NCBI GenBank assembly: GCA_963843645.1
Contig: CAWJLE010000003.1
Coordinates: 1,612,001-1,676,000 of the forward strand
From: CAWJLE01 sp963843645
GTDB lineage: Bacteria > Chloroflexota > Anaerolineae > DAOTYC01
Length of the DNA stretch: 64,000 nucleotides
Reading direction: 5' to 3'
A program made the position numbers and the translations under genes. The notes under the pieces were generated by a model. The model saw only the letters and a list, made by a program, of their open reading frames with translations. It was not told where the DNA came from and did not search any database. Shown in pieces: positions 17,845 through 28,629 of this stretch. Numbering within the stretch: position 1 is the stretch's first letter; the number at the start of each line of letters is the position of its first letter.

Positions 17845-18849
17845 ATGGGCCTACCAAATTTGATTAGAAGCAAACCGGCATTGGCGCTGCTGATCAGCCT
17901 CCTGATCGGGTTCTTTCTCGGCTGGCTTCTCATGGGCTACGTCATCTGGCCCGTCCAGTACACAGGGCAAGCACACAGCTACGAGCTCACCACACCCGAA
18001 AAAGAGCAGTACCTGTCGTTGCTGGCCGATTCGTTCAAACTGACGGGGAATGCCAAAAGCGCCCGGGATGCCTTGAATGGATGGAATAACGCGGATGTGG
18101 CCGCGACCCTGAACAGCCTGGATGCAACGTTGAAGAACCAGGGGCGAACCGACGAAGCCAAGCGCGTGGAAGACCTCGGCGCGGCGTTGGGACTGGCCGT
18201 CACCGCCGCCCCGCCCGCGGCCGCACAGCCTCCCGCGGCGCAACCGGCCGCCACCCCATTCTCCATCGGCAGCCTGATTACGATTTGCGTGGGCTTCGTC
18301 CTCATCGTGCTGGCCGTCGCGGCTGTCCTGTTCGTGATCGACCGGCGGCGGCGCAAAGGGGGCCGAGCCACTTCCGGCCGCTCGTCCGGCGAGAAGTCCG
18401 TCAAGACGGATTCCACGAAAACCAGCCTGGGCCGCTTCGAGAGCAGGTACGCTTTCGGCGACGACAACTACGACGAGTCTTTCACCATCGAGACCGGTGC
18501 GGGGGAATTCCTCGGCGAGTGCGGTATCGGGATTTCAGAGATGGTGGAGTCGGGACCGCCGGACCGCATCACCGCCTTCGAGCTCTGGCTCTTCGACAAG
18601 AGCGACATTCGCACGGTGACCAAGGTGCTGATGAGCGAGTTTGCGTACAACGAACCGGCCGTCCGCGATAAGCTCGCCCCCAAAGGCGACGCGGTACTGG
18701 TGACCCCGGACGGCGTGATCCAGCTGGAAACGGCTTCGCTGAACTTGCAGGCGCGCGTCACGGACCTTCAGTACGGTTCTGAGAGCCAGTACGCCAACAG
18801 CTACTTCGAGAACCTGGCGGTGGAAATCACGGCGAATCCAAAGGCATAA
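17845..18849 (+). CDS. Two-transmembrane membrane protein with a conserved cytoplasmic C-terminal domain of unknown function
   Basis: The protein has 334 residues. TM1 is at about residues 12-38, followed by an extracytoplasmic helical segment and an Ala/Pro-rich linker (about 110-135). TM2 is at about 137-162, then an Arg/Lys stop-transfer stretch. The C-terminal 150 residues contain 'SRYAFGDDNYDESFTIE', 'FLGECGIGISE' and 'FELWLFDKSDIRT'. The arrangement recalls membrane anchors carrying a cytoplasmic beta-domain, but I cannot name a function. The start at 17845 has GAGGTGA before it; an upstream in-frame start near 17788 overlaps the promoter and is rejected. Confidence 0.7.
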   Translation: MGLPNLIRSKPALALLISLLIGFFLGWLLMGYVIWPVQYTGQAHSYELTTPEKEQYLSLLADSFKLTGNAKSARDALNGWNNADVAATLNSLDATLKNQGRTDEAKRVEDLGAALGLAVTAAPPAAAQPPAAQPAATPFSIGSLITICVGFVLIVLAVAAVLFVIDRRRRKGGRATSGRSSGEKSVKTDSTKTSLGRFESRYAFGDDNYDESFTIETGAGEFLGECGIGISEMVESGPPDRITAFELWLFDKSDIRTVTKVLMSEFAYNEPAVRDKLAPKGDAVLVTPDGVIQLETASLNLQARVTDLQYGSESQYANSYFENLAVEITANPKA

Positions 18850-19002
18850 AAGAAACCGGCGCGGACTGAGGGTTCCGGGGTCGACGGTGAACGCCCCGAG
18901 CCACGCCACGCCGGATCCCCATCGACCTTGCCCGCTGCCGGGTCGCACGGCCACAGAAGCGCTACGCTAAAATGCGCGGTGTGCCTTTAGCGCCCGGCAG
19001 CG

Positions 19003-20160
19003 TCAACCCACCCACTCCTTCGCGTCGAACAGCTTCTCGTATTCCTGTGCTGCAAATCGATCGGTCATCCCCGCAATGTAGTCACAGATCACCCGGTGCA
19101 GCTCTCGCTGGCTCGTCAGTTCCTGAACTTCGGGCGGCATTTGCTTGGGCTCGAGCTGGTAAGCCTCGAACAGCCGGGTAATGACCCGCCGCGCTTTGGC
19201 GGTCCTGCGAATCAGGCGATAGCTCAGGTAGAAGTTCTGCAACAGGGCGTCTTTCAATTGGGCATTCTTGGCGTTCATGCCGGGCGAGAAGTCGACCACT
19301 GCCCTCCCGAGGTGTCGCACCTTGTCCACGGAATCGATGCCCTCGGCAGTCAGCCGGCGATCTGTCTCGTGGATGAGGTCCTCGATCTCCCGGTTGATGA
19401 GCAGGCGGACGATGTGATAGCGCATCAGGTCCGGCAGTCGATCGGTAGGGGTGTACCCGATCTGCGCCAGGCTTTCTTCCCACAAGGCAATTCCCTTCAG
19501 GGTGGACGGACGCAAGACCTCTGCCCGCAGTCCGTCGTCCAGATCGTGCGAGTTGTACGCGATCTCGTCTGCCAAATTCACGATCTGCGCTTCCACCGTC
19601 GGCAACAGGGCCGGATCGTAGCCCTCCGCCTGGCCGTGATCGTAATCGGTGTGGTGCTTGACGATACCCTCACGGGATTCCCACGTCAGATTCAGGCCCG
19701 GAAAGTCCGGGTAGCGCTTCTCGAGCCGTTCGACGATGCGCAGGCTCTGGCGGTTGTGCTCGAAGCCGCCGTAATCGGCCATGAGCTCGGCCAGCACCTG
19801 TTCCCCGGCATGCCCGAACGGCGTGTGACCCAGATCGTGCGCCAGGGAAATCGCCTCGACCAGATCTTCGTTCACTCTCAGCGCTCGGGCCAGGCTTCGC
19901 CCGATCTGGGCTACCTCCAGGGTGTGGGTCAGCCGCGTGCGGTAGTGATCGCCTTCCGAATTGACGAACACCTGCGTCTTGTATTCCAGTCGCCGAAACG
20001 CCGTCGTATGAAGCACGCGATCCCGGTCGCGGGCGAAAGGGGTCCGATAGGGCGCCTCCCGCTCCGGGTACACACGACCTCGAGAGGCCTGGCTGGTCTG
20101 AGCGTACGGCGCCAACAGTCTGAGCTCGAATTCCTCATACGCCTCACGCGACTGTATCAT
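19003..20160 (-). CDS. dgt: Deoxyguanosinetriphosphate triphosphohydrolase-like protein (HD domain)
   Basis: The protein has 385 residues, normal for bacterial dGTPases. It hydrolyses dGTP (or other dNTPs) to the nucleoside and tripolyphosphate and is cytoplasmic. The signature 'YRTRLTHTLEVAQIGRSLARAL' and 'AHDLGHTPFGHAGE' provide the HD metal ligands, and 'ESREGIVKHHTDY' and 'NLADEIAYNSHDLDDGL' are typical of the family. The ATG at 20160 is preceded by GGGAGG with 6-nt spacing; the open frame continues to 20364 but without homology. It converges on the membrane protein ending at 18849; the 153-bp gap shows no clear terminator. Confidence 0.92.
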   Translation of the reverse strand: MIQSREAYEEFELRLLAPYAQTSQASRGRVYPEREAPYRTPFARDRDRVLHTTAFRRLEYKTQVFVNSEGDHYRTRLTHTLEVAQIGRSLARALRVNEDLVEAISLAHDLGHTPFGHAGEQVLAELMADYGGFEHNRQSLRIVERLEKRYPDFPGLNLTWESREGIVKHHTDYDHGQAEGYDPALLPTVEAQIVNLADEIAYNSHDLDDGLRAEVLRPSTLKGIALWEESLAQIGYTPTDRLPDLMRYHIVRLLINREIEDLIHETDRRLTAEGIDSVDKVRHLGRAVVDFSPGMNAKNAQLKDALLQNFYLSYRLIRRTAKARRVITRLFEAYQLEPKQMPPEVQELTSQRELHRVICDYIAGMTDRFAAQEYEKLFDAKEWVG

Positions 20161-20244
20161 CACTATCCTCCCGTAAGCACATCGCGGCCTCGGTGCTTGA
20201 CGGATTATAACCCACCGGCCGGGCCGAGCCAAGCCGGGCGGAAA

Positions 20245-20321
20245 GGCCATCCCATGCGATCGTGGCGCTGGGCTTGACGATTGGATCGCCGAGGCCAGCG
20301 CCACGATTGCATGGGACGGCC
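20245..20321. repeat. Imperfect 27-bp inverted repeat in a divergent promoter region
   Basis: GGCC...CATGC...GTGGCGCTGG (20245-20271) pairs with CCAGCGCCAC...GCATG...GGCC (20295-20321) with a few mismatches. It lies between the start of dgt (20160, -) and the FHA gene (20499, +). It may be a cruciform or a regulator site. Confidence 0.65.
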
Positions 20322-20404
20322 GCGAAATTCGCGGTCGATCACCCGTTTTCAGTATTCTATGCATATTCCATTAGCCTCATGATGCGACAGCGTGTAAAAC
20401 GGCT

Positions 20405-20433
20405 TTGACACGTTCGAATTTTTTTGCTAAAAT
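20405..20433 (+). promoter_or_regulatory. Strong promoter of the first FHA gene
   Basis: TTGACA (20405-20410), a 17-nt spacer containing a T7 run, then TAAAAT (20428-20433). The start codon is 66 nt downstream with GGAGGT at 20485-20490. Confidence 0.8.
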
Positions 20434-20498
20434 GGGCGCACAGGTCATGCCAAGTCTCCGCAAGAGCATGCGATCCGCACGTTCGGAGGTATACATTA

Positions 20499-22470
20499 AT
20501 GATAGGTGGCGGTACGGAGTGGGGAGCGGATACGTTCACCAGCGATAACCCTCCAGCTTCGATCACGCTAACCATGCGTCAGGGCCCCAACCCGGGTCAG
20601 CGCTTCACGGTTCGAAAAGAAAACGTGGCGGTCGGTCGCTTGCCGGGCAACGACATCTCGATCCCCGACTCGCAGGTCTCCCGCCACCACGCGAACATTA
20701 CCTGGGAAAGCGGCCAATGGGTCATTCGTGACCTGGGAAGCGCCAATGGGACTGCCGTCAACGGTGTGGCCATTACTGGCGCTTGTCCCTTGCGCGATGG
20801 CGACGTCATCGCATTGGGAGAAATCGTCCTGACCTTTCAAGGTTCCAGCATCCTTGCCGCGCCGGGCCAGGAAGACGAAGTCGGGGACTTCGTCCATGCG
20901 CCGCCGCCCCTGTTCCCTCCACCCAGGGGGTTCGCGCCTCCGGGCGGCACCGTCGCGATGCCTTCGTCCGTCCAGGAGGGCTCCGGTTCGAACATCTGGC
21001 CGGTCCTGATCGGCGTCGGGCTCGCGCTGTTCTTCGCCTTGATCGTCGTCGCCGCGGTGCTGTACATCGTCCTGAGCCAGAGTGGGTCGGCGCCGGAGAT
21101 TCGGGTGCAGCAGCCGGCCAGCGGGTCCGAAGCCCGGGCCGGGCGAGCCGCTGCTCATCCTGGCCTCCGCCACAGGCAAAGGCGTGACCCGCGCTGAGCT
21201 GTGGGTGGACGGCACGCTGAACGCGACCTTTCCCAGCAGCAATCCCGAAGGGCAGCCGGTGCTGTTCGTCCAGCAGCAGTGGACGCCGAGCACCGCCGGC
21301 CTGCACGTGTTGACGCTGCGCGCGTTCAACTCGGCCGGCAAAGCCAGCTCGCCCCAGGAGATTCCAGTGACTGTGGCCGACGCCACGGCCAGCCAGTCGC
21401 CCACCTTTACACCACTGCCGAAGCAGCCGGCAGCGCAGCCCACCGCCACGGCGCCGGCCGTGGTCCAGACGCCGACGCCCCTGCCGACCGCGACGGCCCT
21501 GTCGTGCACCAACGACGCCGCGTTCGTGGCCGACGTCACCGTGCCGGACAACACCGTCTTTCGTCCGGGCAATCGCATCGACAAGACCTGGCGCCTGCGC
21601 AACAGCGGCAGTTGTCCATGGAACAATGGCTACCGCCTGATCTTCATCTCAGGCAACAAGATGGGGGCGCCGGACAACCAGCCGGTCGTATCCACCGCCG
21701 CCGGTGGGACCACTGACGTCACGATCACCATGTACGCGCCGAGCGCACCGGGCGTGTATACCGGTGTGTGGCGCCTGGTCGACGTCAGCGGTCAGCCGTT
21801 CGGCCAGTCCTTCACCGTGGTCATCCAGGTGCCTTCGCCCTTCACGCCGACGCCGGTCGTCCCGCCGACCAACACACCGCTGCCGGGCCCGATCGTCAAC
21901 CTGAGCGTGGACAGGGACCACGTGAGCGCCGGCGAATGCACGGTCCTCCACGCCTCCGTGGAGGGCGTCTCCGCCGCCTGGCTCGCCGGCGAAGCGGTCG
22001 TCGGCGGCCGCAAGGACAGCCAGGTCTGCCCTTGCGAAGAGACCACATACGAGCTGGACGCGGCCATGGCCAACGGGGATCACGTGAAACGCCAGGTGAC
22101 GATCAAAGTCGACGGCTCGTGTGCCTCCAGCAAGTCGGACCTCGTGGTCCGGGAGATCAGCGCGAGCGATACGACGCCGAATGTGGGCGACGAGATTCAC
22201 TTGAAGCTGAGGATCAAGAATCAGGGTGGGAGCAAGGCCAAGAACTTCGCCGTGTACTGGGCGCCTGAGGGCACTTCGGGCGACTGGAAGATCATCAAAG
22301 GCGACATCGATCTGAGTGCCGGTGACGATGAGTGGATCGAGTGGGACTATACTTATAAGGATGCCGGGAAGTTCAAGACCGAGGCACGCGTCGATTATCA
22401 CGACGACGTCGACGAGTCGGACGAAGACAACAACAGCCGAACGCTGACCATCACGGTCGCAGAGGATTAG
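20499..22470 (+). CDS. FHA domain-TM-Ig-NBR1-like-CARDB membrane protein, one +1 frameshift
   Basis: After correcting one extra base near 21128-21135 this is one protein of about 656 residues. A cytoplasmic FHA domain ('VAVGRLPGNDISI...SRHHANI...LGSANGTAVNG', about 25-110) binds phosphothreonine peptides in known families. A TM helix follows at about 167-190. Outside come a bacterial Ig-like domain, an NBR1-type Ig domain ('DKTWRLRNSGSCPW'), a second Ig-like unit ('SAGECTVLHASVEG') and a C-terminal CARDB domain ('LVVREISASD...VGDEIHLKLRIKNQG'). The arrangement would couple an extracellular adhesive or sensing module to Ser/Thr kinase signalling. It is tandemly duplicated downstream. The broken frame is probably a sequence error because both halves remain fully conserved. 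Confidence 0.85.
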
Positions 22471-22561
22471 AGCGCCTGAACAGACTGCCCCGGCGCCGCC
22501 CGCATTAGGTTCGGCTGCCGGGATCGGAGGTCGCATCATAGGAAGCTACAGTCGTGCAGGA

Positions 22562-24494
22562 ATGAGGGACAGTCTTTTCACATTTCCGGACGTGGTGCTG
22601 ACGGTGCGCCAGGGCCCCAACGTGGGCCAACGATATTCGGCGCACAAGGACAACGTCATCCTCGGCCGGCAGGCCGGAATCGACGTTCAGATCAACGACC
22701 GCCAGATCTCACCGCAGCACGCACGCATTTCCTGGCAGAACGGCCGCTTCATCGTCGTCGACCTGGGAAGCCTGAACGGAACCACCGTCAACGGGCGGCC
22801 GGTCATCGGGTCGTTTCCGCTGCGCGACGGCGATATCGTGGGCCTGGGCAACGTCGCGCTCGCATTCGAGGTGTCACGCGGCGCTCCGGCAGCAAGTTCC
22901 CGCGCCGCCTACGGTCCCCCACCGGCCGCAGCGCAGAACGGCTATGAAGACGAGTTCGACGACGATGATGAGCTGAACGGATCTGGGAACGGCGGCTCGA
23001 GCTCCAAGAAGTGGCCCGTGATCGCCGGCGGCGGCTGCAGCTGCCTGGTTCTCGCCCTGTGCGTGATCGCCGCCGTCGTGGTCGTCAGCCTGAAAGTCGT
23101 GCCGACGATGCAGGCGGCGCCCGAGGTCCGCATCTTGGAGCCGGCCGACGGTGCGCAGGTGCAGTCAGGCCAGCCCGTCATGATCCTGGCGACTGTGCGC
23201 GGCCAGGCCAACGTCACGAAGGCCGAGCTGTGGGTGGATGGCGTCTTGACCGCGGCCATCACCCCGGAGAGGCCGGGGCCCATGCTGCGCGTCGAGCAGC
23301 CGTGGGTGCCAACCAGCAGCGGCCCCCACTCACTGGAGATCAAGGCCTATGGGCCATCGGGGCAGGCCAGTCGAGCCCGCGAATCTGGCCTTGACCGTCC
23401 TGGACCAGCCTGCAGCCGCCGTGGCGGCCGCGCCGACTCCGACCCCGAAACCGTCACCCACGAACACACCGGTCATCAAGCGAGCTCCCGCACCCGAGAA
23501 GGTCGCCCCGCCGACCAACGCGCCCAAGGCGGAGTGCAACGACAACGACGCCGCCTTCGTGTCGGACGTGTCCGTTCCGGACCGGTCGACGTTCAAGCAG
23601 GGCGCCGGGTTCAACAAGACCTGGCGCGTGCGCAACAGCGGCAAGTGTGCCTGGGACGGCAGCTACAAGCTGGTCTTCGTGTCCGGCAACAAGCTCGGCG
23701 GCCCGGACAGCGTACCGGTGGCCTCGACGGCTGCCGGTGGCTCGGTGGACGTCACCGTGCCGATGAAGGCGCCGAACCAGTACGGCTCGTTCAGCGGCGT
23801 CTGGCAGATCGCGAATGCCAAAGGTGAGCCGTTTGGGCAGAGCCTGAGCGTCGTGATCGTGGTGCCTTCGCCGGTTACGCCGACGCCCACACCCGCCCCG
23901 GCGCCGACGGCGCCGCCTCAGCCGGAGACGTCCGTCTCCTTGACGGCCGACTCAGACAGCGTGAACAATGGGTCCTGCACGACGCTGCACGCGTCCGCCA
24001 ACGGCATTGCAGCAGCCTGGCTGGAGGGCGAGGCCATCACCGGCGGCAAGATGGACAAGCAGGTATGCCCATGCCAGGACACGACCTACACGCTGGACGT
24101 CCAGCTCGCGAACGGCGAGCACCAGCAGCACACCAAGACCATCAAAGTCAGCAACGGGGGCTGCTCCGGCGATGTCGGAGACATCTCCATCCGCGACATC
24201 AACGTCGACTCCGACAGCGTTAAGGTGGGAGACGAATGCACACTAACCGTCCGCGTGAAGAACGTATCCGACAACAAGGTTAGCGACATCGACGTGGACT
24301 TGAAGGTCATACCGATCAACGAGGACCCGGATGACGTGAACGGCCTGGGCAAGCAGAGGATCAGCTCATTGGACGCCGGCAAGGACAAGAAGATCACCTG
24401 GACGTACAAGTTCGAGGACTACGTGACGTTTACGCTGCGGGCCACGGCAGAAGATAGCACGAAAGAGGTCACATTTAAGCCGCACAAGGGGTAG
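22562..24494 (+). CDS. FHA domain-TM-Ig-NBR1-like-Ig membrane protein, tandem paralogue with one +1 frameshift
   Basis: The corrected product is about 643 residues. The FHA domain is at about 15-100 ('VILGRQAGIDVQI...SPQHARI...LGSLNGTTVNG'), an Asp/Glu-rich linker follows, then TM at about 150-175 and the same extracellular series as the upstream gene, including 'NKTWRVRNSGKCAW'. The frame changes near 23380-23390, after 'YGPSGQAS' and before 'PANLALTVL'; dropping one base aligns it with the paralogue. The ATG at 22562 has only a weak upstream site, so it may be translated from an operon message with the first gene, 91 bp away. Confidence 0.85.
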
Positions 24495-24501
24495 GCGAAC
24501 C

Positions 24502-24530
24502 GCGCCGGGCGGCCGCGTGTCGCCCGGCGC
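24502..24530 (+). terminator. Terminator after the FHA operon
   Basis: GCGCCGGGCG (24502-24511) pairs with CGCCCGGCGC (24521-24530) around a 9-nt loop, followed by AGATTT. It lies directly before the tRNA promoter. Confidence 0.75.
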
Positions 24531-24534
24531 AGAT

Positions 24535-24563
24535 TTGCCTAAACGCGCCACCTGTGCTAGAAT
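24535..24563 (+). promoter_or_regulatory. Promoter of tRNA-Gln
   Basis: TTGCCT (24535-24540), 17-nt spacer, TAGAAT (24558-24563), ending 16 nt before the mature tRNA 5' end. Confidence 0.8.
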
Positions 24564-24579
24564 AGCCTCGTCGTACCAC

Positions 24580-24653
24580 TGGGGGATCGTCTAATGGTAG
24601 GACAGGTGACTCTGGATCACTAAGTTGGGGTTCGAATCCCTATCCCCCAGCCA
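24580..24653 (+). tRNA. tRNA-Gln (anticodon CTG)
   Basis: The acceptor stem TGGGGGA (24580-24586) pairs with TCCCCCA (24643-24649), followed by discriminator G and encoded CCA (24651-24653). The anticodon stem GGTGA/TCACT encloses the loop CTCTGGA with anticodon CTG (24612-24614). The T-loop is TTCGAATC. It probably serves as the attachment site for the recombinase encoded 160 bp downstream. Confidence 0.95.
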
Positions 24654-24661
24654 AACCCGCG

Positions 24662-24700
24662 AATCCGACTAATTGACTGAGTGTCAATGAGTCGGATTTT
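24662..24700 (+). terminator. Rho-independent terminator of tRNA-Gln
   Basis: AATCCGACT (24662-24670) pairs with AGTCGGATT (24690-24698), with an inner stem ATTGAC/GTCAAT, followed by T residues. Confidence 0.8.
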
Positions 24701-24814
24701 GTATTTCCGACTAAGTGACAAATTCCCTCCGTGTCTAAGTGACTCCTTTGTGCGAGATCTTCGGCAGATTTCTGCCCATTTGGTGCGCGCAAAAACGCCC
24801 GGGGAGGCCTTAGA

Positions 24815-25819
24815 ATGAGTACAAGAACGACTCAGATGATGCGGAGGGCCAAAATGGATATCACACTCCCCACCCTGATCGACTTGTTTGTGGCCACCAA
24901 GCAGACCGAGGGCAAGAGCGTCCACACGATCGACTGGTACGGCCGTATGCTCAGGCGCTTCGCCTCGCACGCTCGCAACGGGAGCGAGGCGCGCTTGGAA
25001 GACGTGACGGTGGAGACCGCCCGGGCCTTCGTCGGCTCGCTCCGCGAGCAACCGACGCGCAACGCCGGGCATCCGCTCAAGCCGGAGCGTGACGGCGGCC
25101 TGTCCCCCAACACGATTGACGCCCACGTGCGGGCGATGAAGGCATTTTCGAGCTGGCTGCAGCAGGAAGGGTTTGCGAAGAAGAACCTGCTCGAACGGCT
25201 GGCCCGCCCCAAGGTCCCCCAGCCGGTCATCGAGATCCTGTCAGAGAAGGAGATCAAGCAGATCCTGGGCACGATCAATCCCAAGTGCTTTCTCGGCGCC
25301 CGGTTATTCGTCATGGTCCTGCTCCTGCTGGACACCGGCATTCGGGCGAGCGAGCTGTGCACCCTGACCCTCGAGAACACTCACCTGGACGAGGACTACA
25401 TCAAGGTGACCGGCAAGGGCAACAAAGAGCGGATCGTTCCCTTTGGCTCGGCCACCAAGAAGGCGCTCCTGCACTACCTGCACACCTTCCGGCCGCAGCC
25501 AGCCCGAGAGGACGTGGACGAGCTCATCCTGACCATCGACGGTCTGCCGCTCAGCTATGGCGGACTCGCCCAGGCGATCAAGAGGCTCGGCAAGACGGCC
25601 GAAGTGCCGAGGCTGCACTTGCACCTCTTCCGGCACACCTTCGCGGTGCGCTACCTGATGAACGGTGGCGACGTGATGACCCTACGCTTGATGCTCGGCC
25701 ACACGACGCTCGACGTGACGCAGATCTACATGCACCTGGCGGAGGCGCATGTCAAGATCCAGCACCACCGGTTCTCCCCGGTTGATCAGTTGAAGATAGC
25801 CGTGAAAGGAAGACGATAG
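24815..25819 (+). CDS. Tyrosine recombinase/integrase
   Basis: The protein has 334 residues. A SAM-like core-binding domain (about 15-125) precedes the catalytic domain with R177 ('GIRASEL'), the beta-hairpin Lys near 199 ('GKGNKER'), H270-L-F-R273-H, H296 ('LGHTTLD') and nucleophile Y305. All six catalytic positions are present. The ATG follows GGGGAGG. Location next to tRNA-Gln indicates site-specific integration into that tRNA. The family also includes XerC/D-like resolvases, but the tRNA context favours an element integrase. Confidence 0.93.
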   Translation: MSTRTTQMMRRAKMDITLPTLIDLFVATKQTEGKSVHTIDWYGRMLRRFASHARNGSEARLEDVTVETARAFVGSLREQPTRNAGHPLKPERDGGLSPNTIDAHVRAMKAFSSWLQQEGFAKKNLLERLARPKVPQPVIEILSEKEIKQILGTINPKCFLGARLFVMVLLLLDTGIRASELCTLTLENTHLDEDYIKVTGKGNKERIVPFGSATKKALLHYLHTFRPQPAREDVDELILTIDGLPLSYGGLAQAIKRLGKTAEVPRLHLHLFRHTFAVRYLMNGGDVMTLRLMLGHTTLDVTQIYMHLAEAHVKIQHHRFSPVDQLKIAVKGRR

Positions 25820-26425
25820 CTTCGTGGAAGGGTTCTGGCAACTTGGCGCAATTGCGTGTCAAAGTTCCGTCCTTGTTAGTCTGGCGAAGGAGTTGGTATT
25901 TACCGTTCAACGCCTGCCCTCATGAATATCGAATCCGACCGACTCAGTACTGCCGTCAAATTAGGGAGCTGCTGAAGCTCAGTGGCTGCCAGGAGGACCG
26001 CGGCGGACCCGTCACCAACATCTGCGAGCGGGTCGTTTCTACCATGCCTGGCGAGATGCAGGATGTGGACGTCGAGGACGGCCGGAAGATCCCGCAAGAA
26101 CGCCACCCTATCTGAAAGGACAGCGCCGGGGTTGAAGTCACGTGAGACAAGACGGGCCGTTTCCAATTCCCTGCTTCGGTTCTTCTTTGCGGCAATTCGA
26201 TCGATCTTCCAAGCGTCACCGGGGGTGAAGCGCCAAGGAGTCTTGCCCTCCGCAGGGCGCAATGCTTCGCTGAGCTCTTTGCATGACACCAAAGCACCGA
26301 CCTAACAGGCCCACTCTCACTGTGTAAACGCCCGCAAGTAGGCGACCAGCGCCTGCGCCTCCTGATCTGACAACGGCGACGGTTTTGGTTCATACATGGC
26401 CCTCAGTCATTCGATCTGATTGGCC
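25820..26425. other. 606-bp gap without a supported gene; possible cytochrome c C-terminal relic
   Basis: No frame here has a start site, motif or homology I can defend. On the minus strand, 26317-26397 encodes 26 residues ending 'LSDQEAQALVAYLRAFTQ', which resembles the last helix of a class I cytochrome c, but no CXXCH is present upstream in frame. Minus-strand frames across 25900-26390 are open but unrecognised. Confidence 0.3.
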
Positions 26426-28553
26426 TCATTTACCGGCGTCCGACGGCGCCGGCACAAACTCCCACGTGTCACCAATCAGGTTGCAGCCGTCGGTCAATCC
26501 GCCGAAGAGCAGTGCCGAAATCGAGGCGGGGGCTGTAGGCCGCCGCGCCATAGGCCGTCCCCGGCGCGCTCGCCAGCATCCGTTGCCATGAAGTTCCGTC
26601 CCAGGCCCACGCGTCCTTAGGTTCAGGTTCGCAGGACCCAAACTTGGAGATGCCCCCTAGCAAAAGAACTTTGCCTAGTCTGTCATGGTAGACGAGCGCA
26701 TGGGCGCCTCGTTTCGGCGGCGGCTCGGCAATTTGCCTCTCTTCCCAACCGCTCCCATCCCACTCCCAGGTGTCGTTGTGTACGGCATCGTCACTACCGC
26801 CAAACAGGACAGCGACGCGTCGTTGTCGGTCGTAGGCCATCCCAACTGCCGACCGGGGGCCCGGTGCGGATCCCGTCGGCTGGCGCGTCCAGGAGCGACC
26901 GTCGTACGTCCAGGTCTCATTCGACTCCCCGGTCCGATCGTCACCCCCAAACAGCACCATCACTCCCCGCACGTCATCGTAAACCATCCCCGCGCCCAAC
27001 CTGCCCGATGGCCTCGGTCCGACCTCCCTGCGAAGCCAGCGCACACCGTCGTACTCCCACGTGTCGTCTAAGTATGAACCGTCATACCCGCCAAAGAGCA
27101 CGACGACGCGGCGGCGCGCATCAAACGCCATCGCACCCGCCGCTCGCGGCGGCAATCCTCCAGAGGCCACCTTTCTCCAGGCTGCCCCGTTCCATTCCCA
27201 CGTGTCTGATAGGAGCCGGTGATTGCCTGCGTCTCCGCCGAACAACACGAACACGTCGCGCCAGCTATCGTACGCGAGCGCACAGTCGCGGCGGGGACCG
27301 GGTGACGGGTCCGGGTGACGCTGGAACCAGCCATAGTCCTCGAGGCGGTGCGGATTGAGAACGCGGGAAACCATAGTCTCCCGCGCTTCGGCGGTTGGAG
27401 TCTCCAGTGAGCCGGAAGGGCTCGTCGGAGCACTCTTGGCGCACCGAAAGCCAATGTCGTTGTGCCTACCTTCCTCCTCGTACTCGAATCGGAAGGCGCC
27501 GCGGAGGAATAGAGAAGGCTCCGCCCACGATCCGCCCCGCAGGAGCCGCCAGTCACCCGACCCAGGTCCGGTCGGATCCGCCTGCGGACCAGATTCGTAG
27601 TTGCCGAACCAATCGGCGACCCATTCCCATACGTTGCCAGCAAGGTCCAAGACCCCGCACCAGCTTGCCCCATCAGGGTAGTTGCCCACCGGTGCTGTCG
27701 TTGCATACTCATCGTTGAACGCCCGGTCCCGCAAGCGACTTTGACAGCTCACGTCGCAGTAGTTCAAGCGAGTACCATCGAAGACGTTCCCCCACGGCCA
27801 GGTCGACCCCGCCGGCCCGCGCGCCCCGTATTCCCATTCAGCCTCGGTCGGGAGCCGGGCGCCGGCCCACTTGCAATAGGCTGCTGCCTCATCCCAACTG
27901 ACCTGCACTACGGGATGATCCATTGCCCCGGATATCTCGGTTTCGGGACCGCCCGGGTGGCGCCACTCAGCACCGGCTACCATTTCCCAAGTGTTCCCTC
28001 GGAGTACCCAACCATATCCCTTCTCCTCTGCCAGCGTGCGGAATTGGAGGTCCTGCACAAAGCGCTCAAACTGCGCGTTCGTTACCTCCGTTCGATCCAG
28101 CCAGAAGTCGCCGAGCGCGACCGGGTGCGCAGGCTGCTCAGCCTCGAAGCTCTCGCGCTTACAAGACGTCGAGTACTTCTGACACACCTGCATCGCCTTG
28201 TCCACATCAGCATCGGTGCTGCCCATCTCGAATTCACCGGCGGGAACGTGTACCATAATCATTGAATCTGCAGAGCGAGTCATTGTTTCGAGAGTGCCGG
28301 CGACGTGCCCTCCCTGGGCCTGCGACGTCGCAGTCGCGAGTACCGATATTGCCGCCGCCAGCGTTTCAGTTGCGTTGGGTGTCGGGGTCGGTTGAGCCAT
28401 CGCTGTTGCGGTCTGAACGACAGCGATCGCGGTCTGCACGTCCGACGAATGCTGCGCCGTCTGATTCGGCGCCGCAGCGAGAACGGAGCACGTTAGGATG
28501 ATCGTCAACAGCAAGACAGCCAACCCGACGGATTGATTTCGATCTTTGCTCAT
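26426..28553 (-). CDS. Secreted SUMF1/FGE-like protein with C-terminal kelch propeller, one frameshift near the 3' end
   Basis: The corrected product is about 708 residues. A signal peptide starts at the ATG at 28553 (GGGAGG upstream), followed by the Ala/Thr/Pro stalk ('VQTAIAVVQTATAMA'). A SUMF1 domain spans about 95-355 ('VPAGEFEMGS', 'DRTEVTNAQFE', 'RLPTEAEWEY', 'GNVWEWVADW', 'LLRGGSW', 'GFRCAKS'). Kelch repeats follow ('VFVLFGGDAG', 'VVVLFGGYDG', 'VMVLFGGDDR', 'VAVLFGGSDD', 'VLLLGG'). The frame breaks at CGAAATC (26516-26522); removing one base adds a sixth kelch blade ('ALLFGGLTDG', 'DTWEF') ending at 26426. The SUMF1 domain lacks the paired catalytic cysteines of true formylglycine-generating enzyme, so binding rather than catalysis is likely. 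Confidence 0.85.
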
Positions 28554-28629
28554 CGCCGCCTCCCTGATCGTAGGAAGATAACACCTCGTCAACGACTGGC
28601 CTACTGCCCATCTCGCGAGCGAATGGCGC

